Source: Bacteriovoracaceae bacterium
Lineage (GTDB): Bacteria; Bdellovibrionota; Bacteriovoracia; Bacteriovoracales; Bacteriovoracaceae
Direction: 5' to 3'
DNA: 8,469 nucleotides
Assembly (NCBI GenBank): GCA_018060635.1
Contig: JAGOVR010000060.1
Location: 1-8,469, forward strand
Notes under the pieces: model-generated
The model's database searches: none
The model's input: the letters and a program-made list of their open reading frames with translations, nothing else
What the model was told of the DNA's origin: nothing
Shown: positions 1 to 6,426 of the stretch, piece by piece
How the letters are laid out: every line of letters starts with the position of its first letter
Position numbering within the stretch: the stretch's first letter is position 1
Made by a program: the position numbers and the translations under genes

Positions 1-1519
1 GAATAGGATACAGAGGTGATAGCTTCACATCCATTTGAATTTCACTTCTACTGGCCTCAAAGCGTAACTTCGCAATCACATCTTCAATAATTTTATTTAA
101 ATCCTTGGATGACTTTCTTAAATTTAAATCATCCGACTCAACTTTAGCTAAATCTAAAATAGAAGTAATAAACTTATTGAGATCTCTCGTCGCTACCATG
201 ATATCTGCAATATGTTTTTCTTGTTCTTTGGAATTATCGTATTGTTCTCCTAAAATATCCGCAATCCCTGCAATTTTTGCTACAGGTGTTTTTAAATCAT
301 GGCTCATCAGTGAAATAAAATTATGTTTTAATTTATCTACTTTTTTTAAAATTTTAGATTCTTCTTGAATAGCATAACGTTGTTGATACTCCCCAATAGC
401 TCTAAAAGGAACCCATATGTAATAAACCACAAAAATAGTAAGCAACATATGAGCGATGTTAATCCAGATTCCCAAAAGACAAAATGTCACATACGTTATT
501 AAAAAAACTGCCATAATCATAAGCGCAATAAGAATCAAACCTTTGGTGGGCTTAATTCTAGAAACAACCATAGAAAGAAAAAGTGCAATAAGAACAGATA
601 AGATTTGTGTCACTAGGTCGGGAGTTCTAAAAACTGTTTTCTTATTTAAAAAAGCGTTAATAATTGCGGCATGAACATTCAAAGCAGAACTACGAGAAGA
701 GTCTTGTGTAAAAGAAGTTTTTACATAGTCACTCACTTTAGAAATATAGTGTGAGCCAATCACTACAATTTTATCTTGAAAAAAACTATTGGGGATATTT
801 CCATTGGCCACTTTGTGTAAAGGGATAGAAGTAATACTCGTTTTTATATCTGCAGGAGATGTATAAAAACGAAAAGGAATAACCGTAGCTTCCAATTCTC
901 TTAAGTACGTTCCTCCTTTAAAATCCTTGGGAAAAATAGGTTCTTGATTATAAAAAGAGCGATAGGTATTAGCGACTTTTAGATGAAGTGAATCCTCACC
1001 TCTAATGTTAAGAATGGCAGTTCGTAGCACACCGTCCTCTGGTAAGTTTCCATAAGGAACGTGTACTAGATTTCCGTAATAGCTAGTGTGTTCTAAAAAA
1101 GAGCTAGCCTCCCCTTGCCATGCCGCTTTATCAAAATAGAAAGACCTGCCTAGTTTTTTAAAATTTGCAATCATTTGAGCAATCTCTTGCTGATAGTCCA
1201 AGTCTTCTTTTTGTCCATGCTTCATAGGACTGGTATAAACCACTACTAATGGATTCCCTTGCAACAAATTTTTTAAAAATTTTGCATGAGTAGCATAAGT
1301 GTAAGGAAAGGTATCTCCTAAAAAGTCATCACTTTCTTCATCTAATGTAATGACGACGATGTTTGGATTATCTTTTTTAGCTCCATCATACTGAATAGCT
1401 AAATCATAAAAGATTCCTTCCAAAGCTGAAAAAGAATATTGCAACATCACTAAGACAAAAATAATGGTGAAAAAGAGAGGATAATAATAGCTAATATCTT
1501 TTTTATTTTTTTTTAGCAT
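1..1519 (-). CDS. CHASE2-domain sensor histidine kinase, C-terminus cut by the window edge
   Basis: This is an open frame of 506 codons from ATG at 1519 to the left edge with no stop, so the C-terminus (including the HATPase domain) lies outside. An N-terminal membrane helix (about residues 11-27) is followed by an extracytoplasmic CHASE2 sensor region (about 30-290). That region has family-typical stretches such as NIVVITLDEES, DKIVVIGSHY and NVHAAIINAFL. Three closely spaced helices follow (about 302-321, 327-349, 350-370), the usual CHASE2 layout. A short linker leads to a HisKA domain with the H-box FISLMSHDLKTP, whose phosphoacceptor is His407. Known for the family: it senses an unknown periplasmic signal and phosphorylates a response regulator, which is not visible here. 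The start overlaps the stop of the upstream membrane-protein gene (ATGCTAA), with a weak AGGA ribosome site 8 nt before it, so coupled translation is likely. A run of nine A follows directly after the start codon. The family call is secure; the ligand is unknown. Confidence 0.9.
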   Translation of the reverse strand, partial: MLKKNKKDISYYYPLFFTIIFVLVMLQYSFSALEGIFYDLAIQYDGAKKDNPNIVVITLDEESDDFLGDTFPYTYATHAKFLKNLLQGNPLVVVYTSPMKHGQKEDLDYQQEIAQMIANFKKLGRSFYFDKAAWQGEASSFLEHTSYYGNLVHVPYGNLPEDGVLRTAILNIRGEDSLHLKVANTYRSFYNQEPIFPKDFKGGTYLRELEATVIPFRFYTSPADIKTSITSIPLHKVANGNIPNSFFQDKIVVIGSHYISKVSDYVKTSFTQDSSRSSALNVHAAIINAFLNKKTVFRTPDLVTQILSVLIALFLSMVVSRIKPTKGLILIALMIMAVFLITYVTFCLLGIWINIAHMLLTIFVVYYIWVPFRAIGEYQQRYAIQEESKILKKVDKLKHNFISLMSHDLKTPVAKIAGIADILGEQYDNSKEQEKHIADIMVATRDLNKFITSILDLAKVESDDLNLRKSSKDLNKIIEDVIAKLRFEASRSEIQMDVKLSPLYPI

Positions 1520-2067
1520 GGGATTGATCCTAATGGAGACAAAAGGATCTCCCGCTCATCCCATGCTTTATTTAGAAAAGATGTTTTTTTACGAGGAAAA
1601 AAAATAAAGAGAATAAAGATTAAAACTGTAAAAAAAAGATTCCCTACTGCTTGCTTGAAATTTATTTTTAAGGGGACACTATTTTTAAACTCTAAAAATA
1701 GCATATAAAACAGAATGAACCATCCTATAAAAAATCCGACTGCATAGTTTCTTGGTGCTTTAATAATTTGTTGATATAAATCTTCCGCAGGTCTTGTCTG
1801 TAAATATTTTTCTTCAATAAAGATTTTATGCCCTATTGAATAGATCGCTCCTCTTAACCCTCTATAAGTATAGATTTCCCAATTCCTGCATTTATTTTTC
1901 CTACAAAAAATTTTTAATTTTTGCTCTAAGATAGTTAAATGACCTTGCGGCTTAAATGTTACGGCTTGTAACAAATTTAAGATCAAAGCTGAAGTCAGCA
2001 CATAAACTAAAAATAAAATTAAAAAAATGATTAAAAAAATGTTTAAATTTTTTAAAACAAATAACAC
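1513..2067 (-). CDS. three-helix membrane protein, possibly a degenerate M48-peptidase relative, coupled to the CHASE2 kinase
   Basis: This 184-residue protein has no named family that I recognise with confidence. It has a strong membrane helix at about residues 8-33, a basic soluble stretch with Cys55 and Cys60 (CRKNKC), and two more helices at about 108-126 and 139-157, then a short tail. Residues 73-107 (GAIYSIGHKIFIEEKYLQ... EDLYQQIIKAPRN) have the rhythm of the M48 protease segment before and across the zinc site. The positions of HExxH would be K103, A104 and N107, so no catalytic site is present; this reading is speculative. The start must be the GTG at 2067: an in-frame TAA lies directly upstream, no ATG occurs in the first 100 codons, and GAGGAG sits 9 nt upstream. 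Its stop overlaps the kinase start by 7 nt, so the two are probably made together. It may be a partner or regulator of that kinase, inferred only from linkage. Confidence 0.75.
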   Translation of the reverse strand: MLFVLKNLNIFLIIFLILFLVYVLTSALILNLLQAVTFKPQGHLTILEQKLKIFCRKNKCRNWEIYTYRGLRGAIYSIGHKIFIEEKYLQTRPAEDLYQQIIKAPRNYAVGFFIGWFILFYMLFLEFKNSVPLKINFKQAVGNLFFTVLIFILFIFFPRKKTSFLNKAWDEREILLSPLGSIPC

Positions 2068-2076
2068 TTAAGTAAT

Positions 2077-2082
2077 CTCCTC
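2077..2082 (-). promoter_or_regulatory. ribosome binding site fixing a GTG start
   Basis: The minus strand reads GAGGAG here, 9 nt before the GTG at 2067. It supports that GTG as the initiation codon of the 184-residue membrane protein; an in-frame stop directly upstream excludes a longer form. Confidence 0.7.
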
Positions 2083-2235
2083 TTAAAGACCCAAACTCAG
2101 CTAACTCCTTAAAAGAATACTAGGTTTTAAACACTTATAAAAATAGAGTCCCTCAAAGTTACCTGAAAAAAATTCATACCACACAAAACAAACCATTACT
2201 TTATTACACGGTCGAAGTATTTATGCCGAAATTCA

Positions 2236-2264
2236 TGGACTTTTTTTTTGACTTGGGGTATAAG
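2236..2264 (+). promoter_or_regulatory. candidate sigma70-type promoter for the endonuclease IV-like gene
   Basis: A -35-like TGGACT (2236-2241, four of six matches to TTGACA) and a -10-like TATAAG (2259-2264, five of six matches to TATAAT) are separated by 17 bp. The expected transcript start near 2271 gives a leader of roughly 80 nt. Part of the spacer is a run of nine T ending at 2249. In AT-rich DNA such matches arise by chance, so this is a candidate only. Confidence 0.35.
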
Positions 2265-2353
2265 ATTCAGGCTTTAAATAACGAATTCTTTAAGGATTTT
2301 AAGTAGATATACTGTTTCCTAAACCTTCACATTGATAGGAGAGCATCTTATTT

Positions 2354-3193
2354 ATGAGATTTGAAAAACTTTTGTTCGGTACAGCAGGTGTCCCTAATAG
2401 CACAGCTAAAAAAAACAACCCCATCGAAGGTGTGAAACAAATTCATGCACTCGGCTTGGATTGTATGCAGCTGGAGTTTGCTCATGGTGTTCGCATGAAA
2501 GAAGAAGTTTCTGCGGGACTACGAAGAGCCTCTTATGAGTTGGGAATTCCACTCACATCGCATGGCCCTTACTACATTAATCTTAATGCTAGAGAGCAAG
2601 ACAAAATTGACTCTTCTGTTGAGCGTATTATCCAAACAGCTAAGATTTCAGACTTATGTGGAGCAGAGTCCATGACTTTCCACGCTGCTTTTTACATGAA
2701 AGACTCTCCTTATGATGTCTTCGATTTAGTAGAAAAAAGTATGAACGTCATTGAAGAAAGACTTTCAAGGCTGGATATTGAAATTGAATTAAGACCTGAG
2801 CTTACAGGTAAAACTAGCCAGTTTGGTTCTTTAGATGAATTAATCTCTCTGACTAAATCTGTGGGAAGTTGTAAACCTTGTTTAGATTTTTCACACCTTT
2901 TTGCAAGAACTGGTAATTACAATCGATATGAAGAGTTTACTGAAATACTAGAAAGATTAAAAAGTGAATTAGGGGAAAAAAGCCTTAAAGAAATGCATAT
3001 CCATATTTCAGGTATTAGTGCCAATTCTAAAGGTGATCTTAAACACATGAACTTAGAAAGCTCTAAGTTTAATTGGAGAGACTTGATGAAAGCTCTTAAA
3101 GATTATAACTGCACAGGATATGTTATTTGTAACAGTCCTAACCTTGAAGTAGATGCGGCTATGCTCAAAGATTACTATAACTCTCTACAATAA
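2354..3193 (+). CDS. AP endonuclease family 2 (endonuclease IV-like) TIM-barrel protein, archaeal-type subgroup
   Basis: This 279-residue protein is close to the usual length of endonuclease IV, which nicks DNA 5' to abasic sites using three metal ions. Motifs in order: LFGTAGVP at the N-terminus, SHGPYYINLN with His70, FHAAFY with His110, RPELTGK with Glu149, CLDFSHLFARTG with Asp178 and His181, MHIHISGI with His215, and GDLKH with His231. These match the expected ligand series. The wording (GTAG, LEF, YYINLN, TGK.SQFGSLDEL, HIHISGI, SPNLE) resembles the archaeal-type branch more than E. coli Nfo. The last ligand, Glu in the family's ESPN or ETP motif, is Asn260 here (CNSPNLE), so activity may be altered. 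AGGAGAG (2337-2343) lies 10 nt before the ATG, a longish spacing, and no better start exists. The gene stands alone and converges on the next gene 2 bp away. Parts of it, notably the first half, look less AT-rich than its neighbours. An isomerase-like TIM-barrel role is an alternative. Confidence 0.82.
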   Translation: MRFEKLLFGTAGVPNSTAKKNNPIEGVKQIHALGLDCMQLEFAHGVRMKEEVSAGLRRASYELGIPLTSHGPYYINLNAREQDKIDSSVERIIQTAKISDLCGAESMTFHAAFYMKDSPYDVFDLVEKSMNVIEERLSRLDIEIELRPELTGKTSQFGSLDELISLTKSVGSCKPCLDFSHLFARTGNYNRYEEFTEILERLKSELGEKSLKEMHIHISGISANSKGDLKHMNLESSKFNWRDLMKALKDYNCTGYVICNSPNLEVDAAMLKDYYNSLQ

Positions 3194-3195
3194 AA

Positions 3196-3669
3196 TTAAC
3201 TAGCTTTGGGAAAGGGCAATACCATTTTGTGTTGCCCTAACTCTTGATTGATCTCTTTCAAAACTGTCGTGTTTGCTTCTTTAATAAAAGCTAAATGAAG
3301 AAAACCCTTTGATAAAAAAAATAATATCGCCTTAAGTGACGGCTCTTTTAAAGAAAAAATAGATAACAAATAATCATGGTCATTTTCTTTTAAAATTGTA
3401 ACCCACATTTTGTTATTTTTATAATTCTTCCCTAATGTTTTAAAGACAGACCAGTTACTAGGAAAATCAAAAACTTCTTGATTAAGAATAAATCGAAAAC
3501 AATGTGATTCTCTTTTATAATCACCTCTATAAAAAGAAACTGTATTATTTTCTAAAATTTTTTCAATTTGAGAAAAAGCAACCTCTGAAGATTTTTCATC
3601 AAAATAATGCTGCAAATCACCTTCTTCTATCGCCTGAGATGATACTGTACCTAGTGTTTCATTAAGCAT
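3196..3669 (-). CDS. hypothetical cytoplasmic protein of unknown function
   Basis: This 157-residue protein is not recognised. It has no signal peptide, no clear membrane segment and no catalytic motif that I can name. The N-terminal third is acidic (residues 14-40 rich in Glu and Asp). The middle (about 44-105) alternates short hydrophobic and charged stretches, suggesting beta strands (NTVSFYRG, CFRFILN, KMWVTIL, DYLLSIF). A helical stretch follows at about 110-148, and the protein ends PFPKAS. No strong ribosome site precedes the ATG at 3669. A weak promoter-like pair (TTGCAA and TATAAA, minus strand, 19 bp apart, within 3707-3737) could serve it. It lies 101 bp downstream of the five-gene operon in the same direction and may be its last member or an independent gene. 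The frame is intact and codon use resembles its neighbours, so it is probably real. Confidence 0.6.
   Translation of the reverse strand: MLNETLGTVSSQAIEEGDLQHYFDEKSSEVAFSQIEKILENNTVSFYRGDYKRESHCFRFILNQEVFDFPSNWSVFKTLGKNYKNNKMWVTILKENDHDYLLSIFSLKEPSLKAILFFLSKGFLHLAFIKEANTTVLKEINQELGQHKMVLPFPKAS
3213..3238. terminator. possible bidirectional terminator hairpin at a convergent gene pair
   Basis: AGGGCAATAC (3213-3222) pairs with GTGTTGCCCT (3229-3238), a 10-bp stem with one G-T pair and a six-base loop. It lies just past the endonuclease-like stop and inside the last codons of the opposing gene. Neither strand has a long U-run after the stem (only TTT on the minus strand), so classical intrinsic termination is uncertain. 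Position between converging genes is the main support. Confidence 0.3.
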
Positions 3670-3770
3670 TATTTTGATAAGATGCTCTTCTTGATTACTT
3701 TTTGTTTTTATAACTCCCCCTTACCATACGCTTGCAATCATGCAACCTATCGGGAAATAGCTATAAATAC

Positions 3771-4472
3771 TTATGAAGAGGATCTCTTCTGTGCTATTTG
3801 GTAAAAATCTGCCCATCCTAATCCATTATCCTGACTATTTAAATCAAATAAGAGACCAAGCATTTTAGATTTGGTGTTTTTAGAAACAACATAAGCCATT
3901 TGAGAAAAATCATTTCCTTCAAAAGAAAATTTGAGCGTAACCAACTTGTTATTTAAAAAATTATTTCCTTCTTTAATAGAGATTAAACAGCTCCGAGCAT
4001 CATAATTTATAAGAGTTGCGACTTGCATATCTCCTTTAATGTTTGTAACAAAAATATTAAATTTATTGTTAGATGTATAAAGAGCATAAGGATTTTGTCT
4101 TTTTTGGAAAGGAGCTAAATGCAATTCTTCTTCCCACCATATAAAAAAATAAAATGAAACTAAAATAAATATTAAAAAAAGAACAAAAGTAACTTTAGAA
4201 AAATTTTCTTGTAATGCAATAATGGCGTAAATACTTGTTTGTATCAGAAAAAAAAATATCCATCTTTTATTTTTTTTAAAATAAAGAGAACCTACTGCTA
4301 ATATAAAAAAGGACAGAACAGGAAAATAGGCTTTTATATAAAAATAAAAAGAATCTTTACTTAAAAAAGAAAAATTTTTGCAAAAAATAGCAGTATTATA
4401 AGAATAAATAAGAACGAGCAGGAGAAAAGAAAGCATAATATAGTCTGCCGTTATTCTTTTAACAATTCTCAT
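3771..4472 (-). CDS. four-helix membrane protein with a degenerate PilZ-like C-terminal domain
   Basis: Of 233 residues, the first half holds four hydrophobic helices (about 12-30, 45-65, 71-89, 94-113). A cytoplasmic tail of about 115 residues follows. In the tail, residues 148-212 have the spacing of a PilZ beta-barrel: QVATLINYDARSCLI, then NKLVTLKFSF, QMAYVVS and LGLLFDL. PilZ domains bind cyclic di-GMP through RxxxR and (D/N)xSxxG. Here Asn156 fits the first position of the second motif, but Ser and Gly are replaced by Asp158 and Ser161, and no RxxxR precedes it. If it is a PilZ relative, it probably does not bind the nucleotide in the classical way. It starts 15 nt after the murU-like stop with only a weak AAAGG 8 nt before the ATG. 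It is the last tightly linked gene of the operon, and the first half of the gene is among the most AT-rich DNA in the window. The PilZ assignment is tentative; the membrane topology is clear. Confidence 0.7.
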   Translation of the reverse strand: MRIVKRITADYIMLSFLLLVLIYSYNTAIFCKNFSFLSKDSFYFYIKAYFPVLSFFILAVGSLYFKKNKRWIFFFLIQTSIYAIIALQENFSKVTFVLFLIFILVSFYFFIWWEEELHLAPFQKRQNPYALYTSNNKFNIFVTNIKGDMQVATLINYDARSCLISIKEGNNFLNNKLVTLKFSFEGNDFSQMAYVVSKNTKSKMLGLLFDLNSQDNGLGWADFYQIAQKRSSS

Positions 4473-4487
4473 ATTTTAGCCTTTAAC

Positions 4488-5399
4488 TTATAAAGGGGAA
4501 AAAAAACCTTCATAATAAACACCTGAATCTAATATAGGGAGATGGGTATCCTTTAAAATTACTACTTCTTTAGCTTTTTTTTCTTTTACCATTTCTAATC
4601 CCAAATTAATAACATCACTGACTTGAGTTGCACCATACGTCCGACTCTCTCTGTTTATTTTATCTTCTCTTAATGCATTATTATTTAAAAAAAATAAATA
4701 AGGAGAAGAGGAAGACTCCATTTGTAAAATTTCAAATAAACTTTTTACATAACGCTTTGTTGATCCAAAATCTAAATAAGGACTAGTTGTAAAAATAACT
4801 TTAACTTCTTGCTCTTTATAATTGGCAACCGATTCAAAAAAATTAGATACGCCTGTTTTTTTAGTTAATGCTTGTAAATTTATCAAAGAAACACCCGCAT
4901 ATGTTTTAACTTTAACACCAAGTCCTTTTTGAATATGCGAAAGATTTCCAAAACTATCTATAGAGATTTCATTATAACCCAAGTTTTCAAGTTCAATTGA
5001 AAAAAGACAAATTCTCTTATTTTGAATTTTTTTCTGGGCCTCTTCTAATTCTTCTGCTTTTAAAAATAAAAATTGATCTCCATTTAGAACTAATAGCTCT
5101 CCACTGTAATTTAATTTTTGGGCTACCTGATGAATACCTCCACCTACATCTAAAATTTCTTTTTCATAAGAGACTTCGACTGGAATTTTATTAATTGTAA
5201 TATATTCTTGTATTTTTTGTGCCTGATAATGCGTATTAACAAAAATACGTTCAGCTCCTAAAGCTTTAGCATAATCTACTTGTAACTCTAAAAGTGTTTT
5301 TTCAAAAACTGGCCATAATATCTTTGGAAGAATTGTCCCAACACTTCCCATCCTAGTTCCATAACCTGCAGATAAAATAAAAACATTTTTAATGTTCAT
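4488..5399 (-). CDS. murU: MurU-like sugar-1-phosphate nucleotidyltransferase with C-terminal extension
   Basis: The protein has the nucleotidyltransferase signature of the RmlA/MurU superfamily: SAGYGTRM (residues 10-17) followed by PK at 25-26. LDVGGGI (83-89) is close to the LETGGGI typical of MurU and related enzymes. VLNGDQF (104-110) carries the metal-binding Asp108, and YLDFGSTKRYVKSL (208-221) corresponds to the WxDxGTPxRL motif that ends the family fold. MurU (characterised in Pseudomonas putida) joins MurNAc-alpha-1-phosphate and UTP to give UDP-MurNAc in the cytoplasm, bypassing de novo synthesis. The adjacent AmgK-like kinase would supply the substrate. This protein is 303 residues, about 75-80 longer than typical MurU; residues 222-303 form an extra segment I do not recognise. 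The start ATG at 5399 overlaps the kinase gene by 11 nt and lacks a ribosome site, so translation is probably coupled. A different sugar phosphate is the main alternative. Confidence 0.75.
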   Translation of the reverse strand: MNIKNVFILSAGYGTRMGSVGTILPKILWPVFEKTLLELQVDYAKALGAERIFVNTHYQAQKIQEYITINKIPVEVSYEKEILDVGGGIHQVAQKLNYSGELLVLNGDQFLFLKAEELEEAQKKIQNKRICLFSIELENLGYNEISIDSFGNLSHIQKGLGVKVKTYAGVSLINLQALTKKTGVSNFFESVANYKEQEVKVIFTTSPYLDFGSTKRYVKSLFEILQMESSSSPYLFFLNNNALREDKINRESRTYGATQVSDVINLGLEMVKEKKAKEVVILKDTHLPILDSGVYYEGFFSPL

Positions 5400-6426
5400 A
5401 AAAAGATTTTAATAATGTTTTTCTTAAAAAATTAAATTCGGAATAAGAACTTAAAATATGCTTAATTTTTTCCATGCCATACCCCATATATTTTAAGTAC
5501 CTCTCATCCTTCCTATGATAAAAAATATAAGCAAAACTACCTAAAGCTTTAAAAACCCTTTGAATACTCATAAGATCATATAATCTTAAAAAGTTTTCAT
5601 AAGAACCTTGTCCCGAAAAACTTTTAGCATAACTATTCCAATAATAACTTATAAGCTTTTCTTTATTGGTAGCATCTATGGAATAATAGCAGTCTTCTAA
5701 TAATGAGACTAAATCGTACTGTGGAATACCAAGCCTTGCGTCTTGAAAGTCGATTAAAACCATTTCATCCTTCAACATCATTATATTTCTTGAATGAAAA
5801 TCTCTATGCGTAAAAACCATCGGATACGAGACTAACTCTTCTATTATTTTTACAAATCCAATCCTCACTTGTTGTTTAATTTCTACAGACCACTTACTCT
5901 TAAGAAATTTTTCAGAAAAATAATCTAAGGTAAAATCAACTTCTGCCATTAGCTTTTCTTGATCAAATAGCTTATGAGTCAGGTTTACTTTTTTATGAGA
6001 AGAGGAAACATCTAATTTATGTAAATTCCCTAAAATATCAACAGATTCTTTGTATAACACAAACTCTTGTTCTAAAGAATCAATACTAGCTAATCTTTTT
6101 AGTAAAGTTTCATCACTCAAATCTTCCTCTAATAGATACCCTTTTTTTAAATCAACATCATAAATAATAGGAACTCTAATTCCAGATTCTTTTAAAAAAC
6201 TTTGAATTGTACAAAAAAAATATTCTTCATTTTCATCTTTAAGAGGAGTATCCAAACAGACTACAAAAGAATACTTACTACCTAACACTCTATAATATCT
6301 TCGAGTAGAAGCATCCCCCGCTAACCGAACAATCTCTTTAATTTCACCTGAAAAATCTTTTAACTTAGACAACGACTGCATAACTAATTCTTGAATGAGC
6401 AAAGATTCTGCTTGTTCTAATTTCAT
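5389..6426 (-). CDS. amgK: AmgK-like anomeric sugar kinase (MurNAc/GlcNAc 1-kinase), phosphotransferase fold
   Basis: This 345-residue protein belongs to the aminoglycoside-phosphotransferase/choline-kinase fold and matches AmgK in length and motif order. LAGDASTRRYYRV (35-47) is the AmgK GDAS.RRY.R start. Then come FVVCLDTP (54-61), GIRVP (82-86), GYLLEEDL (96-103), the catalytic loop THRDFHSRN (206-214, base Asp209), the metal-binding IDFQDA (225-230, Asp226), and GIPQYDLVSLLEDCYYS (233-249). In Pseudomonas, AmgK phosphorylates the anomeric OH of MurNAc and GlcNAc, feeding MurU for UDP-MurNAc synthesis; the pathway lowers fosfomycin sensitivity. The murU-like gene follows with an 11-nt overlap, which strongly supports this role. 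Its own start overlaps the upstream stop as ATGA, with AAGGAAG (6431-6437) 4 nt before the ATG. It is not an antibiotic-resistance phosphotransferase by motif. Which amino sugar it prefers cannot be told from sequence. Confidence 0.82.
   Translation of the reverse strand: MKLEQAESLLIQELVMQSLSKLKDFSGEIKEIVRLAGDASTRRYYRVLGSKYSFVVCLDTPLKDENEEYFFCTIQSFLKESGIRVPIIYDVDLKKGYLLEEDLSDETLLKRLASIDSLEQEFVLYKESVDILGNLHKLDVSSSHKKVNLTHKLFDQEKLMAEVDFTLDYFSEKFLKSKWSVEIKQQVRIGFVKIIEELVSYPMVFTHRDFHSRNIMMLKDEMVLIDFQDARLGIPQYDLVSLLEDCYYSIDATNKEKLISYYWNSYAKSFSGQGSYENFLRLYDLMSIQRVFKALGSFAYIFYHRKDERYLKYMGYGMEKIKHILSSYSEFNFLRKTLLKSFYEH

Larger units (their letters stand above)
2068..2353. other. divergent intergenic region with no supportable gene
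   Basis: This gap separates the start of the minus-strand membrane protein/kinase unit from the start of the plus-strand endonuclease IV-like gene, so it must hold promoters for both. It contains a nine-T run (2241-2249), a plausible rightward promoter (2236-2264) and ribosome sites at each end. I could not pick a convincing leftward promoter. The only small open frame on the plus strand (2235-2306, 23 codons) has no ribosome site and overlaps the promoter candidate. No tRNA, riboswitch-like fold or repeat was recognised. Confidence 0.6.

Noticed and set aside
105..368. Open frame of 87 codons on the plus strand
   Set aside because: It lies wholly opposite the histidine kinase coding region, which has clear domain motifs there (H-box around 299-301); no ribosome site or family resemblance.
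456..674. Open frame of 72 codons on the plus strand
   Set aside because: It is antisense to the transmembrane helices of the CHASE2 kinase; its composition is explained by the complement of that coding sequence.
2220..2232. FliA-type promoter suggested by GCCGAAAT
   Set aside because: No TAAA element lies about 15 bp upstream, so the match is only half a promoter.
2235..2306. 23-codon open frame upstream of the endonuclease-like gene, a possible leader peptide
   Set aside because: No ribosome site, overlaps the promoter candidate, and shows no attenuator-type codon run or paired hairpins.
3775..3789. GAAGAG/CTCTTC hairpin at the end of the five-gene operon
   Set aside because: Only six pairs with a three-base loop, inside the last codons, and no U-run after it on the minus strand; too weak to call a terminator.
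4997..5194. Open frame of 65 codons on the plus strand
   Set aside because: It is antisense to the core of the MurU-like gene, including the NGD motif.
5389..6426. Reading the kinase as an aminoglycoside-resistance phosphotransferase
   Set aside because: The fold is shared, but the GDAS.RRY.R, HRDFHSRN and IDFQDA...YDLVSLLEDCY wording and the murU-like neighbour point to AmgK.
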